Below, in pieces: positions 45,034-60,089 of a stretch of DNA of 64,000 bases; the stretch's first letter is position 1; each line of letters begins with the position of its first letter. Under the pieces are notes generated by a model. The model saw only the letters and a program-made list of their open reading frames with translations, searched no databases and was not told the DNA's origin. The DNA is from Paragonimus westermani (lineage: Eukaryota; Platyhelminthes; Trematoda; Plagiorchiida; Troglotrematidae): NCBI GenBank assembly GCA_008508345.1, contig QNGE01000881.1, positions 7,727-71,726 of the forward strand, given 5' to 3'. A program made the position numbers and the translations under genes.

Positions 45034-45471
45034 TCAGATCATCAAGTGCAATCGTTGGTCTGTTAAAAGTTCGGACCTCACAGTATACATCTTGTGACTT
45101 GACTCTGTAAATAGAGACCCAAAGATAAACAAAGCCCCTTGATTTTTTACACAGAGTTCAACGCACAACATACCATAGGTTCTCCTATAAGTGCTTGGTA
45201 GTAGTGGGTACCGTACACCGGTTTGTGTACTCCGATTTCTTCTACTAACCACTGTCATTTCCAATAAAGTTCTGTTAATTGGAGGTTGGTCTGAATCTGC
45301 TGTACCTTGAAGTTCAGCCTTAAGCCAAGAACCAAAGCGCTGAGGGAATTTTATAACGGGGATTTTTTTATTCCCGATTGTTGTTTCACAGCCTGAAAAC
45401 CACAAGTATGCTGTGAGATGACCAAGCTTTTTATGCCGTGTTTCTTTTGATATTCTAGAGGTGCAAGTCAC
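45034..45471 (-). other. Unrecognised 145-codon open frame
   Basis: The longest ATG-started frame in this part of the window outside the retrotransposon. It has no signal peptide, membrane segment or known motif that I can see, and no confident splice context. A frame of this length is expected about once by chance in a region of this size, so it is kept only as a candidate. Confidence 0.15.
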
Positions 45472-47086
45472 AACTGCAACGCTCTATTCGTAATGCTGAT
45501 TGTTTTTTTTGGTTTGTCTCAGTTAAGCATATCCGCGTTTTACAAAGCTTTGTCTCTTGCCATGGTCCGTTTTCCATATGAACTTTTCACTCTAATTCAG
45601 ACACTTTGCTGGTGAATCTGTGTCTAAGAACACATCCCTGAAACTTGCAGCTGACAGACACACAAGACTGTAGAACGTAAAGAAAGCAGTTATCAGTAGA
45701 TGCACATGTGATGGTGTAAATGATGCGTGGAAAAACAGTTTACACGATTCTGGGGGTGATTACAGTGAGACCTTTAGTGTGTTGACATTGTAATCAGTCG
45801 GAACGTTATCCTTCATGCTAGTTGAGCAATTTAGTATGGTCGCCATGACTACCTACATCAGCAAGATTTCAAATAGGTCCGAGGTGCGTAATCATTTCTA
45901 GGGGTTTAGCACCTTTTCAGCAAGCTGAACTGTAGATTACTAAAGGTAAGGCTGACCTTGAACAATTAACTCTGATTAATTCGCCGACTTCCGAATAAAT
46001 GAAATTTTGAGGTAAGCTTCGATCGGAAGCAAACATTTGAAATCATTGACACTAGTCAACAAAACTGCTGGGTGCCCTTAGAATGTCTTGTTCTGGAAAT
46101 AGTCTTGAGTTGTGCTCAACAGCTGCACCCGAAAATACCAATCTGCGCTCGTGTCGTCCACGAAATCAGTCAACTAGGCAAGGGGCCAAATTTCATGTAC
46201 ATGTAGATTAGTAATGCGGTACTGAACGAGAAAACAAATATAAGCTGCTTCATACCGTAGTATAAACGTAAATTCCCCAGATAATTAAGCAGAATTTCTC
46301 TGAAGCGATCTTTTATTCACCGCAGCCGTTGATGTTTAACCAGGTTGCACATCAGTCAGGTGATATTTTGAGATCGATTACACTGAACGAAAAAAGGAAT
46401 CGTAAACCATAAATAGAGGAGCGATAGATGTAAAGTTACCGTGTAGATTGTTAGAATAGTTACTCAGGGAACGATAAGACCTACCGAATAACAACCAACG
46501 GCGAACCAAAAGAAATGCATACTTTGGTGAATAAGCACAGCATATTTATCATATTCCAGAAGGTTGTATAGCAACTTTGCCAGGTGTGTTTGTGTCACCC
46601 AAGGTCAGACAAACCGACTATACGTAGTACGCGTCTTACAATAAATGCTACGCTGTAATACCTTCAGTCAGAACGTCCAATATCTTTCTCATAAAGCACG
46701 TAGTAGAGTGTGAGCTTGTGGCTGATCAGAATTGGAGGTTTGACACAGGTTACCGATAATCATCATGCATTTCCCACGACGCAGTTGTAAATGCGTGAAA
46801 ACAACTTCGTTCCGGCCACTGGCCAGTACTCGATACACATTTGGATTGACGTATACCTGTGAGATTGTGAAATCTTTATGGATAATTTACTTTCTACTGT
46901 CAGACTAATAATCGCTCTGCTCCTGATCAAACTGTCACAAGCCTAGTCGAAATACTCCTCACTTATGCGAAACAGACTCCCAAAATAATAAGGTTTTGAA
47001 TTCCTTAAAATTTTTGTTCTGTGGTTCACACAAAATGACCGGTTTCAGTGCGTTTTCGGCAGGACCGGGATGCTGCCGATTTTGTC

Positions 47087-47140
47087 ATACACGTATACAA
47101 ACATGTATACATGTATTTTACATACATACATGTATAATAG
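47087..47140. repeat. ATACATGT-rich self-complementary tract
   Basis: Tandem and inverted copies of ATGTATAC/GTATACAT and CATACATACATG form a short self-complementary AT-rich tract, likely a decayed microsatellite. Confidence 0.6.
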
Positions 47141-47260
47141 TTTTATTCAAGTAAATTGGTATTAAGAATGATCAAGCTTTGTGTGTTGAAATATTTTGTG
47201 CTCCTATCAAACAGATGTTTCTTCGGTAATCAGCTTCCAGCGATTATCACTACTTTCAAC

Positions 47261-47716
47261 CTAAGCGGTTGGCCAAAAAAAGTGGAATTGTGTATTCCAA
47301 CCTAAACAACAACTGTTAAATTGATCATATGAAGTCAGTTTCTCACTGCTTGTGAATTTACTGGGTGTGATATTGGTTTCAGCCATTCGCGTTCCTTTAA
47401 GGCTATCATTGAGAAGAATGGAATTCCAGACGACTTGATAGCTCAGATGGCATGTCACTTGTTCAACTGCAATTGAAGCGCAGGTTTTCACGATTAGGTC
47501 TCTTTCACATTTACTGTTCGATGGACCATAAGCTCGCAGAGAAACATTGTAGTCATCGTTAGTACATCCATCTATCTCGCGGTTTGGAACCACAGTAACA
47601 TGGTTTATCTCCATTATTTCACCACAGAGGTGCCACCATCTAGTGAGTTTCCGTAGGTATGTAGAGAGGCATTGAACATAACCCCTACATTTATTTTGAT
47701 TTGATTCAATGATCAT
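47261..47716 (-). other. Unrecognised cysteine-rich 151-codon frame
   Basis: A minus-strand frame with at least ten cysteines and an otherwise protein-like composition (for example NSKCERDLIVKTCASIAVEQ). It has no obvious N-terminal hydrophobic signal. It may be a secreted-protein exon or a chance frame; no family was recognised. Confidence 0.2.
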
Positions 47717-50529
47717 TCAGCGACTGAAAGACTACCTGTTTCACATGGTATATTTTAACGCGATTCACACCTTAATAGTTCTCTTGCTGATGTTGTGTAG
47801 CTCACAGTCCCAAACCTACGACGCTTGCAATCCACATCCTTAATAAACCTCCTTTGTGTTTGTTCATTCACTGCCTTAGTGATTCTTTTGTCAATCTTCA
47901 GTTTAAAGTAATTGCGTATTTTTCAGTCAGATAATTAAGTCTGATTCATTAATCAGAGTGTATTTAGAAATATATGACATCTGAGCTTTGCTTAAGTGTT
48001 TGCGGATATCATCAACGTCACATTCGAGCAAGTGCAATGCGGATGAACTAAAACCCTACTGTTGACAACACAGTCGATACCAAGAACATTCGAAGTTCAA
48101 TGAATTTTCGGACACCAGACGTAAACTAATGTGGCTTTCACTTCATCCGTCTGCGAGAGATGGGACTTTCGCTGGAATCTATGAGCGTAGGGTTTGAAGG
48201 TTCGAATCAAGATTTTATGCTGGGTATGTGAACTTTTTGTGAATAGTCTATCCGTCAGTCACATACGACGGTGAATTGATAGTTTATTCTTGAAAACTAA
48301 ATGGCCGAGCAATTCAGAAACCAACTGAGTAAGAATGTTGCAAAATATGATGCATCCTCAAATTCAGATGTTGAATAAAAAGGACCACTGGAACTTCTTT
48401 GCAGTTCCATTGGTGAACAGAACCACAACAGATGTTTACTGAGGAGGTTATCCAGCAGTATCAAGTCCGACTGTTAACATATAGCCCAACTTGTTGGGAT
48501 GATAATGGTGGTGAACAAACCGGCGATGGCAAATACTCATAACTGCAGTCTACACTGAGGCTGCATTGCCTATAAGCAGACACTCAGGCTCTCAGTGTAA
48601 GATGTATTTTCAAAGTATGTTACAGGTCGCGTTAAAAAATGTCAAGCCTCAGGCAGGAACACAACAGTTTTCATTCCAACTTTTTGCTTGAAAATGGGTG
48701 ATTTCAAAATTCGTTTTTTTAATGACGGCCTCTACCGATCTTTTAGCTTTCAAAGTGAAATTGTGGCGTTTTGTTTCGGGTGTCGAAGAGTACACATTCC
48801 AGCTGGGATGGACCTCCAACTTTACAGCCTTTTTGCCACTGCAGTTTAACCGGACCCAACTGCGATCAGTCGGGTTAAAACCTAGTGGTCATCATGGTCA
48901 GAATAATTTGGGTTCGTTTGATATACCTGTGCCCCTCAGTGACCAGAAGACTTGTGATGCCTAGTCTTCTCTTTGCAAAATCCGGTCGCTTGGAACAAAC
49001 GGTACTGTAACAAGTTCGCAAAGGCCACACTGGTCACGGAGTTCTTGAGGCCACCAGTAAGCTTCACTTGTTCATCCAGTTGGTGTCTCACATACAGATA
49101 GGTTCACAATTGCCTTGCAAAACAGGTGAGCAATATTTGGTATAAATCGATGGCAGTCACTTCAGTGCACTAGGCTAAGAGTGACTTATTCGGTGAGCTT
49201 AGAATGGGAATTCTCAGAACTGACTGCTGTAGCCCAGCTCCTTAAAGGCTGGGAACAACTCCGCACACTCCACCATAGTTACTGTTATATGCACGTTTTC
49301 GTCTACATCGGGACATGGCATCGGCTTCAGACACACATTTTGATCTCATGGACTCATTCGATTGCGACTTGTTTCTACCATGGAGCCGTCGAGAATGACT
49401 GCACTCTGACCAACGGCATGATTCCCTTCCCTTGGCGTTTCGTCCTTTCCCACACTTTCATCTCAAGTCTCCAGATGTAGGACAGAATGATAGTCACCTT
49501 TTTACCGTTCTCAGGGACTTTTTATGAAAATTCACAACACAGTGTCCTGAAGCACTGTCTGGAAGTGGGTCACTACTTTACGACTGTCTGTTACCACTGA
49601 GTACTCCAATCTTACATAGCTGCCAGATAAAATAATGACATAAAACGCAGACTTCCTGAGCGTTCGCAAGTGAGTATGACTGATGTGGTGTCTTGTCACA
49701 GGAGCCACTGACTTAAGCACGGGCGATAGAGATCACAGAATACATTTGCATGGGCAAAGAGCGATGATTTTCCATGAAAATGTAAGACGTATATGCCTAA
49801 TGTCGTCAACCGATGAAATATAACAGCAACCAGCTGTGGTTGAATAGACGATCCTATAACCCACACAAGTAAAGTAACCATTTTTGTCCCGTTTGGTTAG
49901 GAGACGTTAAGTGGATAATTTTATAAACAACCATCTGTAGTTAACGTGCCATGTAAACGAATATGCTAGACTAGTGTCAGTTTAAACGCTCTCTCTCAAG
50001 AGTAACAAAACTGGAAATTCAGTGTTATAGTCACATAGGCGGAATTTAGAAACATTACCAACAAATAATTGGAAGGATGTTTCCACTGAACTTGTTTTTG
50101 TTCATCCATTCATCGGTTAATACTCCCTAGATAATATAATACGATTAGGGTGTTTGATGCATGTTGACAGATGTAGACGGCGATACCTGGCAGTTAAGCA
50201 GGACGAACGTAAGAAAGCCTTATTTAATTCGAATGCTAAATTAAAGTCGATTTAGATTTAGAACCAATGAGTCGTCTGGAATTTGGCTAATTTGAAGTTG
50301 AATGCCGCATATATTCCATCACTATCATTGCATTAGTATAAAAAGTTCAACCAGCTACTTTTCGTCAGAAGACTGAAGTAAGTTCCGCTCGTACCAAAGC
50401 TCGTCAAAACTGCATATCCTTGCCACGCTAGGGGTTGAAATTCCATCCATACTTCCAACTGCCAACCGTTCTGACCACAGCATGGCAGTAGCCACGGCCG
50501 AATTAGCATATGCGAGCGCTCAGCTACAC

Positions 50530-50790
50530 TCGCTTGCGAGTAGTGCACAGATAGCGTAGTGGGAGATGCAGTGATTAACCTGCTAAGCCAACTCAGAAAA
50601 CTTCTATGTAGGAGGTTCCATCCGGGAGGAAATTTCCTGTTAATCCGGCTGAGCGTAATGGGTAAACACTCACAATGCTGATGGGCCTTAACGAGAATGA
50701 AACTCGAATTTAGGTTTTCCTTCGGAAAAGGCTGACTGGAAATTCTGTCCGACTACAAATGCAACCTACAACTTGAAGCCGCGCTCAAAT
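50530..50790 (+). repeat. Diverged SINE-like repeat
   Basis: It shows the block order of the other copies: CGCTTGCGAGTAGTGCAC, a GGAGGAAATTTCCTGTTAA block, ACGAGAATGAAACTCGAATT and AAAAGGCTGACTGGAAATTC. Strongly decayed. Confidence 0.5.
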
Positions 50791-51202
50791 AAACTCGAAC
50801 AGATTGAAATAAATATATATTGTTATATTTGTGGTCGTTTTATCCAAGATACTTGTGCCAGTAACTTGAAGGAAGAAATCAGTAAATGAGGTGTGCAGGA
50901 TGCGAGTTGAAATGTTTCACAGTTTTGTCACATCTGAAGTTAGATGTTCGATGTTACAGATTGCATGGCTGTTATTATGCCTAGTTCGTAGTCACCGACT
51001 CGAACCTTTAAGATTTCCATTTTCAGAAGCACAACGTCGAATCAATGACGAGGAGTTCCCTCACTCAGCAGCACAGATAAGGCGTGTTTTTACTCACTAG
51101 ATGTTTGCCATCAGTCGAGAACGTTTGTGGAATAACTATGGCTCTCGGTTTTTTCGCTTAATATTAACCTCACAGATGAATTGCTCTATTCATTTTCTCC
51201 AG

Positions 51203-51302
51203 CTGCCAGTTGGATGCCACTCGGACCAACCTTAGAAGGACATATGCCCATAAGGAAAGAATTCAAGGACAAATGTATTTTGAATGAGAAGCTTGAGTGC
51301 AG
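51203..51302 (+). other. Possible internal exon
   Basis: A 100-nt segment between a strong acceptor (TTTTCTCCAG) and a consensus donor (GTAAGT) is open in one frame, giving a hydrophilic peptide with two cysteines (KDKCILNEKLECR). No partner exon was identified and the family is unknown. Confidence 0.2.
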
Positions 51303-53455
51303 GTAAGTTCGGTTCGGTGAATGGAGCTGAAGTTCAGTAGCTCTGGTAGTTGGTCTATAATTGACATTAAACAGTGTTGAAAAATAACCATACATGTTCA
51401 TATGAAGTAGCCTTATTATTCACTGAAGGACCCCATTCCTGGCTCAAAGACTCCTTCTTACGAATGAGACGAAAGCTGAGCATGTGTTGCCTAGCAGATG
51501 TAAAGCTTCAAAATCTCGGCCGCGTCATTTAACCAACCACAAATCTGATATATCTTTTTCTCCACAAAATAGTTACTTCATGTAGCACACTTAAGTAGCA
51601 ATTCAGTATTGTACACCATGCACATGCCTGGCGAACTAGTGATGTGCGGTTATGCACACACTTCGGTTTCACAACATTGACTAGACAAAAGTTAATAACT
51701 TCTAAAGAAATTAGAAATAAGGCTACGATAATTGTGGGATAAAACATAAACACCATTTTCATTCTACTTTTAAAATGCTCACCATTGTCATTGTCACGCA
51801 AGTAAACTGGAATTTTAGTAAAAACAATGACGCTGTCGTTGTCGTCTTCAGTCTGAGATTTCCATACCTATTTGGAAGAGCAGTCTGAATTTCGGCGAAT
51901 CTTGTGAATAAGAATTTTGCATATGTCAATATTTCTTCATGTGCTACAGCCGAACTCTAACACGAGCTCAGCTTAAATCCGTTTTCTCTATAAAACAATA
52001 CTGAGGATACTAATATTGTAGTGAGTGATGTTCAGTAACCAATAAATGCATTGTCTGAATCGCTACCATAATCATTCACACGATCTTTCAGACAGTTGCT
52101 TTCTGTTGACTTACACTTCGATTAGATTTGGCAGGTTAGCAACATCCTAAGTTGTTGCATGTCACTGTAGATGTATTACTTTTATCGTTTAGTCTCCAAC
52201 AGTTTATTATTTTTTTAAACTTGTCATGAGGTGTATTTTGGGTTTACCGAACAGTTTGCTATCATTGTGTAGGAAATGGCATAATCAAACTCGACGTGTG
52301 TGTTTGCGTTTTTCTATCGGAACTGACAGAACATGAATAATTAACCTGCACATTTATTCAGTTTGCTGTTGTTGACAATTCCTTTCTTTGTTTGTCAACC
52401 AAATGCGACATCAACTAACGTGTGATTGCGTTATGTGTAGACAGCCCGACTAGTGACCTAATATAAGGTTGGCTTAACAGATTACGGTCACTGGATTATG
52501 CAAATAGTTATCCCCACTTGAAAATTCCTTCCCACATAGTTTATTTATCACTTTAGGGATTGTGGACTTACCATCCAAATCAGTTCTCGTTCAGTTGTGC
52601 TTACTGTGTTAATCAACCGGTTGATCGCCGTATAATTGGGTGACATGTTCCACTACGCAGGAACCTTCCTAGGGCTGTTGTTTAACAGTCTCGAGGACAT
52701 AATTTGCATGATTGAGCAAAGTAATTACAACGTTCAGATGAATCCAGTTAGCCCACATATGCGATTAAATAATTGCTAGGGGTTGCTGTCGAGTTCAACC
52801 TCAAGACAGTCAAAAATACTTTGCCTGTGCCATTTGCTTTGGACCGAAACTTAACGGCGTACTGTTTGCGGAAGGAATACAATGAACTGTTGGAAAGATG
52901 TTCAAGTTTTCATGTTCTCCAAAACTGCAATATTAATCCAATTTGGTTTACCTGTTTTGTATTCCGGTAGACTTCATCAAACGGCTTCATAAAACGGGGA
53001 AGTCTAGTGACTTTTGTTTTCATTAAAGAAAGTGAACTGACCTATTTTGCATAACTGACGGCAAGAAGGAAAGTTGGGTTAGGTAGCTTTTATCGACCGG
53101 AAGTCCATTCGGTCTACAAAGTGGTGTTCCCATTTGAAAGTCAGCATGGCCGCAATGATTTTGATTGCAAGTGGACTAAGTAGGCCGGTGTTTGAAGGAA
53201 AACTGTTGTAGAACAATTTATAAGTCTGTTTCTTCAAGCTGATGATAATTCATGAGAATAACTGATGATGAATCGTTTTACATATATCTGTGATCGTTTA
53301 TGTAGTACACTGATGATGATGTGACTACGTGCGAAGACGTTGGAAAACCACATACGAAAATCCCTTGAATATGTAACATGGCGAATCGGTGATGCCTAGG
53401 ATAGAAACCCTACACACCTCACTAAGATATTGGTACGACACTAACCCATGAGATC

Positions 53456-53480
53456 GATGATGATGATGATGATGATGATG
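53456..53480 (+). repeat. (GAT)n microsatellite
   Basis: Uninterrupted GAT/TGA trinucleotide repeat, about eight units. Confidence 0.95.
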
Positions 53481-53905
53481 AAAACATATCGTCGTTGTTA
53501 AAAAGTCACATTTTGATGATACTACTAATGTAATTACTTGTTACTACTGTTACTTGTTGCTGGTTTTGTCTGCAGAAAGACAATATGGTATATTTCGAAA
53601 TAAACTTGCGTTCATGAAATTTATGTAGGATGGAAATAATGGACCTATCTTACGCTCAGAATAAAACTGAGATAACATTATAATTTATAGTTTATAACTA
53701 GGCGCTGCACGAAATAGCAAACTATATGAACGGCATACAAGAGGAACGTGAATGAGGTTACTGTACGATCAAAATCTGCTTCTCACAAACTAGTAAATGT
53801 TGCCATGAGAAAAACATTAAACTACTTGGATCGAGTTGGTGAATTCCTCTAAAACCGAGAGTGTTTATGTACATACCATAGTGGGTCGAAGTTGTTAACA
53901 TACAT

Positions 53906-54196
53906 TTGCTTTGTTGGTGGATGGTGAGCTGGCCGCACGCTTTAGAACTTGTGAACATTGCGACTCAAATTGAGAGAAATAAAATTTTTCAGCGGTTTAA
54001 GAGGAAACTGGTTTGTGTACATCGCCACTCCCACGATTCTCTTGTTGGCTTCTGGTCGATAGAAATGCACCCAAATGATGATTTATTCAAACAACCAATT
54101 GACGATATCATTCAAGTTTGCAAAATGGTACCACAACGTATTAATCACCACACTTTCAAGCCCCCAAAAAACATGTTAAAGCTAGCAGCTGTCTAA
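53906..54196 (+). other. Possible terminal exon
   Basis: The frame is open to a TAA at 54,194-54,196. A good acceptor (AAAATTTTTCAG) lies just before CGGTTTAAGAGG at about 53,993, so the likely exon is the last 67 codons. The peptide is basic and ends in KPPKNMLKLAAV. No known motif. Confidence 0.2.
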
Positions 54197-57100
54197 CAAA
54201 CTAGTCGGGTTGATCGCTTCAGCAGGTTACAACTTCAGACAAGACATATAGGCACAAACCTCGATTTTGGACAAGATATTCAACTAGACAACGTCGTGTA
54301 TTTGGCCAGTGTGTCAGAAAAATCAGAATAATGAGGGTCTGAGTGACACAAAACAGTCTCAATTTACCCAAAGAATAACACCCGTTTTACGGATAGGAAA
54401 CTGTTTATATTTTGGATCACAGTGGAGCGACAGCCTCATGGCGTTTTGATTGGCCAGTTTGTTATCGTATTTCATGCCATTGATTCAAACAATTCGATCG
54501 TTTAACTCCGACACACCAATTTCCGTCAAAACAGTCTGTTTTAGAGCCTTGATTATCTACACGTTGTTCACCTAAGAGACCGCCCCAGTCCATCCCCATT
54601 GCACGCTGCATTTTCAAGACCTAAGTGACTTAGCACGACGAAAGAATTACCAAGGTGCGTACTTCACAGTATTCTCAACTGTAGTTGAACTAACGGATAA
54701 CTATTCTGTAATTCTCCACTAGCAGTTTTAATCGGTCATGAACACTTACTTCCAGAAGCAGATGTATATTCTCTAGCCGTCTGGAGTTATAAGCAAAACG
54801 TTTATGTGGTATGTAAATAGTTCAGGTTTGCAATCAGATACCTAAAATAGTGTTTAGGGGAAATATGGCAGTCAAATAATAGCCAAAAACCATACAATGA
54901 CGCATTAGTAAAGTATGCTGATTCATTTACTTTCTTCCGTTCATCACTGGCGTGCATAAACAACAGGATACTTTAGTAACCCAGGTTTATTGAAGTCGAA
55001 TCAAACAAAACCTCACCTCACAACAAAAACCAACACAAATTATGATGGGTCCAGAATTAAGTTGTTTGAGGATGCAAAAGGCTTGTCCTGTATTTGTGCT
55101 AACTTAACCTTGGATCAGTTTCAGTGGGGAGTGACTGCAAACTACGCAACACGCTCATGAAGTAAGTTGAGCGATCAATGCTAGGAACGCTTCTTAGCAA
55201 ACGGCGAACAAAAAAGATGACAAACAGTCTTTCAGGAACTCAAGCTCACGTTGACTGCCACACAGCTTATTCAGCTAGTTGCATAGTCTGCTACTTAAAA
55301 AATTGGCTTCCATCCATTACTGCTGCTATGAATGCCACTGCAGATAAGCTTGAATTCGTAAACAAATTGGAAACGCACAATGTTTGACTGGGCCATATTT
55401 ATGGGTGGAATTAATACCGAATACAAGATGGCTAAACATCGTAGAAGGGTAGAGATGAACGCTTGAGTCAGTTTACTGTTTGACATTCAGGTGGTCTGCA
55501 AGAGAAAAACAAGAACTTTTGGGATACAATTTCACTGTGGTATCCGGTAAAATCACCATTCTTCTGGTTAGCTTTGACGGTCGTTCTGCTGACCACGTTG
55601 GTGAGAATATGTACCTAATTCAGCAGAATATTGTGTTCATGGACACACAATATGTATGAGTTGAAAGACTGTTGGATTCGTGTTGACTCTTCACCGAAAG
55701 AACATACTTTACTCTTTCGGCAGAGGTACGAGCAGCACACGAATGAATGCCACTGAGTTAGTCAACTCAACCAAATGAGAATTACTGTGATTTTGTGCGT
55801 TATTAGATGTTCCAATATACCGTGTGATCGTAGAAGATTTTGCAGTAAACATCAGAACACAGTCAACAGTGCTTTCAAAATCCTAATTTCTTCAGCTTAC
55901 TGATAAATAAAGCTAACCCAACTGAAGCTCATCACACTGTGGTGTCATCAGTATACCAGTGAGTCGTATAGTGAAACGGTTTTTGATATTATGGGTGCAT
56001 ATCGAAACAAAAAGTTCTAAACAATGTGCCGTTGGGCAAAAGAAATCGCACACGATCTTGCATAATTTGCCAAATTATGAAGACGTGAACAACAAACGAT
56101 GTTTTCATAGTTGAAACAAATCGGATATGTCGATGCATTTACAGAAAGTACGTACAAGCACCAATATTTGTGATGTACGATTATTCTGCAAGCTAGTTGT
56201 TCGTGCCAAGGCATTTTCAGTGGAATTTTTTTATCAGACTTTCTAATTCTATAATTTTAAATACTCCAGAGCCAAGAATGTGAATTTTGGATGCTCAGGT
56301 AGATGTACCTCACTGTTACAACTGAAGTGTCATTAGAAGATGATTGAGGAAAATTTGGCGGATTGTATGGTAGTTATCCAGGACTTCGTCCGAAGACATG
56401 GTTGGCGATAGGACGACGTAGACTCCGCCCAATTTCGGATAGTGCGGCTTTGTTATTGTGAGTGATGCCACTTCACATCTACATTATCTGGAAGGTAACG
56501 TTGTCCGTCGCTGCAAAACCAATCGTAGCTACAGTGTTCGGGACATTTGGACGGCAGCAAAAATGGCATCCCACATGGGTTTTAAGCAAATTCCTTTGAT
56601 GCGCTGGTTTTTTTTTCATTCACAGTAAATGTGTACATTTTATTTCAGAAATTCTTCAAACGAATAAACAAGTAACACTGAAAAAATCCTGGTGGTATTG
56701 TCCAGCAGCACGCAAGTCTATTAGTGTATTTCTTCCGAAATTGAATAGTTTTAAACCGCAGTGTTAAAGTAGAACAACAGTATTTGTTTGATGAGTCTGG
56801 TAGAATGTGAAGGCTGAAATCGGTTTTAAATCATGTTCAACTTCTCTCACTGTCTATCAGTGAATACTTGCAAATGCTCCTAAGTTGACTTTTGATTACG
56901 GTAGACTGATGGATGAGCTGACATTCATTTGGGTATAATCCACTATAATTTGTTTATGTAGTTTACCCTTTCTACTACTGGCCTCTCTACCTTGGTGAAT
57001 CACATGCACTGCAGTAGAGAATGGACGCTTTTTCCTAGAGTATTGACACAAACTTCCTGCAGATCTTCAATATGAGAACTTGCGAAACTAGACTTATTCA

Positions 57101-59744
57101 CCCTCACGGACAGGCTATGAAGACAACCTGGGCAGTATGAGAACGCTGCAAAACAATCACCTCTAAGAAGCGGCAGTTGGACGTTGAATCTAAAATAAAT
57201 TGACCGGACAGGTTTAGTACGCATTGAAGGCAAGTTTTATTAGAAAAAAAATCAACTAAAATTGATTGTTTTCATATGTCGATTGTGTGTACGTCGAACA
57301 CTTATTACTACAAAAATACAATCATCTCAGGGATATGGACACTTTATTACGCCATAACGTTAGAAAACCATATCAGCAACCAGCTGAATTTAAACAGGTA
57401 TCTGCAAAGAAAATGAAGAGGGATTTTGTTAAAAAACGCATTTCGTAGGTCTTTCTAAATTTTTGTGCGTGAGGCGATAACAGAAGTGAAAGGGTCACCA
57501 AACTAGGTCCAAAAATAACTTGTTCTTTTAGATTTGAAAGGCGAACAGAGACTTTTTGAAACCACTAACGCAAGTACATAAATTGCTTCGCAGGATGGTG
57601 AGTTTTTGTCTGTACACTGCAAACACGCATAATATCGGACCGCGACTTGTGTTATGCGCTCATTCGCTTGACCAAAAACCGAGAAGGAGAAGAGATGTGG
57701 CGACACAGTTTACTTCTAATGCGAGTCAAAATTACGCCGCATTGACTCCAAATTCACGGGACGAAAAGATTACCAGACATGGCAGTCGGATACAGAGCGA
57801 ATCAAATGAAACGGCTATGTATGGCAGTTAGAGCAAATCACGTGACAAGGGGTACCAGAAACAGCACGAGATAGCAGTCCAGAGAGCGCACAGGCGTTCG
57901 ACCGTGCTGCTGCAATCTGATTGGCTGAGTGACACCTAACATCCGAACTGGGCTGGCCGAGCGATGTGGCGTCATGCGCTCCGGTTGTTAAGTTAGACGC
58001 ATCTCCTAACGCAGGAAGTTTGAAATGGCTTGCACATCCTTACCTTGATTGACCGGATGACGTGCTGAGGACGGCGAATGATCTCAAGTAAATTCAGATG
58101 CAGCCAGATTAGGTGAAAATAGGCATGTATGACAGAAGAGTATGAAAAGATAAGGATGCATCAAAAACTCATCAATCAATGACCACGTAACAACTGAAAG
58201 TCATACCATCTTACTAAAAGCTTGTCAGCGTGAGTCTGACACACTGATATGTCAAGTGGAAGAGAAGCTGGAACACCGAATTCATGTTTGCGGCCAACAC
58301 AAAATACAACATTTCATGCCAATTACGTAACTTGTCTAACTGTGAGGAAACGAATGCTAAATTGCTCAGATTTAGCGCTGTCCACCTTTATTTGTTATGA
58401 AGATTCTAATTAACAAACAAGGATATAATTTTGTTACCCTGTTCATGATGCTTCTTTATTCACGAAATGATACTGTGTTGTTGACAAAAAGTATCTCACT
58501 TAGTTTCCCTGGTTGTGTTGATTCGTGCACAATATGCGGTACTCGAATGTACAATCTTCTACAGTGTGCTTTTTTCCATAGGTTCAGCATAAAAACACGA
58601 TACAACATTGCGTACAGTGACGGATCGTCGATTGGTCGTATCATGACCTTACGTAACTGGCGAAAGATAGTTCGTTTCCGCACAACGTCAGTTTTCTCAC
58701 TCACCACAATCTCATCATATGAAAGTGAGTGTTTTGGTTGCATTATTAGAAAAGTGTGAACAGTACCTCTCCAAGAATGGGGTTTCCCTTCTTGAATCAA
58801 TTAAAATTAACAATCAGCATTACAAGATACGTGGCTATCAACCGTTCTGCAAAAATACCTATGCGGATAAATATAGAGAGAAAGCAAGGCTGAAAAAATC
58901 CGCGACGTATGTTTTTAAACCGCAACCAATCACTGCTTTTCGTCTCTGTGTTACATCAGCGGTCCACGCGGTCTCCAAGGAATAAGTTCCAATTGAATAT
59001 CAATCAAATGATCTAATTGGTACGTGGTGTATGTTAATTTTCTTGGTCTTTCCTAACTCTCGTAAACACTTCCTGATAAGCCAGTGTTCTTCCCCACGTA
59101 GTGTATACTACACTGGCCGGGAACAACTCAAACATCACGAATTGCTACTTAGAATGGTGGATGAGCCTAACATAGTAGGAGGCTACGATCTACACTGACG
59201 TTGTCCGTGGACTCCTTTGTACTTTCTACATAGCTAATGGCAAGCTAGATAACAGACTCTGCTTCTGAAAAGCGCAGTTATTCCATATATTGCCAAAACC
59301 CCATATTCCCAGTCATTGTAATCTCTTCTACGTCCGTTGGTTTTGCACCTGATTGGGACACCACTATACTATTCAGGGGCATGTCACAATGCTGAGAATG
59401 CACTCATGTATATTTTGTAGACATGTCTACGAAGCACATTTAGAGTAAAAGTGAGCTAGGTTAACGCTTTGAATTATAGTAGATATAAAACGGTTGCAGA
59501 ACGAGCAACGCATGAGGTTTTAAGGTCACATATAACCAGGTTGGGTTGTGACCATGATTATCTGCGGTTCACATACGACGACTTCGTATTAGTTTTGTGT
59601 CGTTCATGGACGTGAAAATTCGCCAGCAAAAATTTGTGACCAGTAGATTGTAGGTTCCTCACCGTCAAATAATTTACAATATATGAGCAGCTTATCACAG
59701 GAAGTTTGGCGGATTTGATGATTTAGTTGAGACGCAATTGTTGA
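54197..59744. other. No supported gene
   Basis: About 5.5 kb of AT-rich DNA. The frames at 58,397-58,759 (plus) and 58,456-58,800 (minus) overlap antisense and neither shows a family motif. Confidence 0.45.
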
Positions 59745-59890
59745 AAATTACAGCTTCAGATGGTTTCAAACCATCAACAGAAACAGAATGCCCAAAAGCG
59801 GCAAGCACTCTATCATTTGAGCTACGAAGTCACGTCAAGAGCTCGGAACTTTCGCATTTGGAACCTGTTACCCATTTTCGCCACTGTTTC
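59745..59890 (-). repeat. tRNA-like repeat, minus copy
   Basis: Minus-strand bases 59,831-59,752 resemble a tRNA: an A-box-like TAGCTCAAATGATAGAGTG, a B-box-like TGGTTTGAAACC, and acceptor-like ends that pair over five or six bases. A further 50 bp upstream matches the plus copy at 60,090. The pseudo-tRNA head suggests a SINE. Confidence 0.6.
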
Positions 59891-60089
59891 TACCGCTGGT
59901 TTGAGTCCGGTCGAAGCTCTAACTTTTAAGAGTTGTCTCATTTAAATATTGAAACCTTCCAAACTACTCATTGATAACACAATTTCTATGCTCGACAGTG
60001 CTGCTGGTGAATTCCATGTTGAAATGTTTGAGAAATCCTGCTGGGGTAGTCAATCTCTTTGCTCACTTGGTGGATTCCATATGAGACAG

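Noticed and set aside
57481..57602. Candidate exon between TTCTTTTAG and GTGAGT
   Set aside because: All three frames contain a stop.
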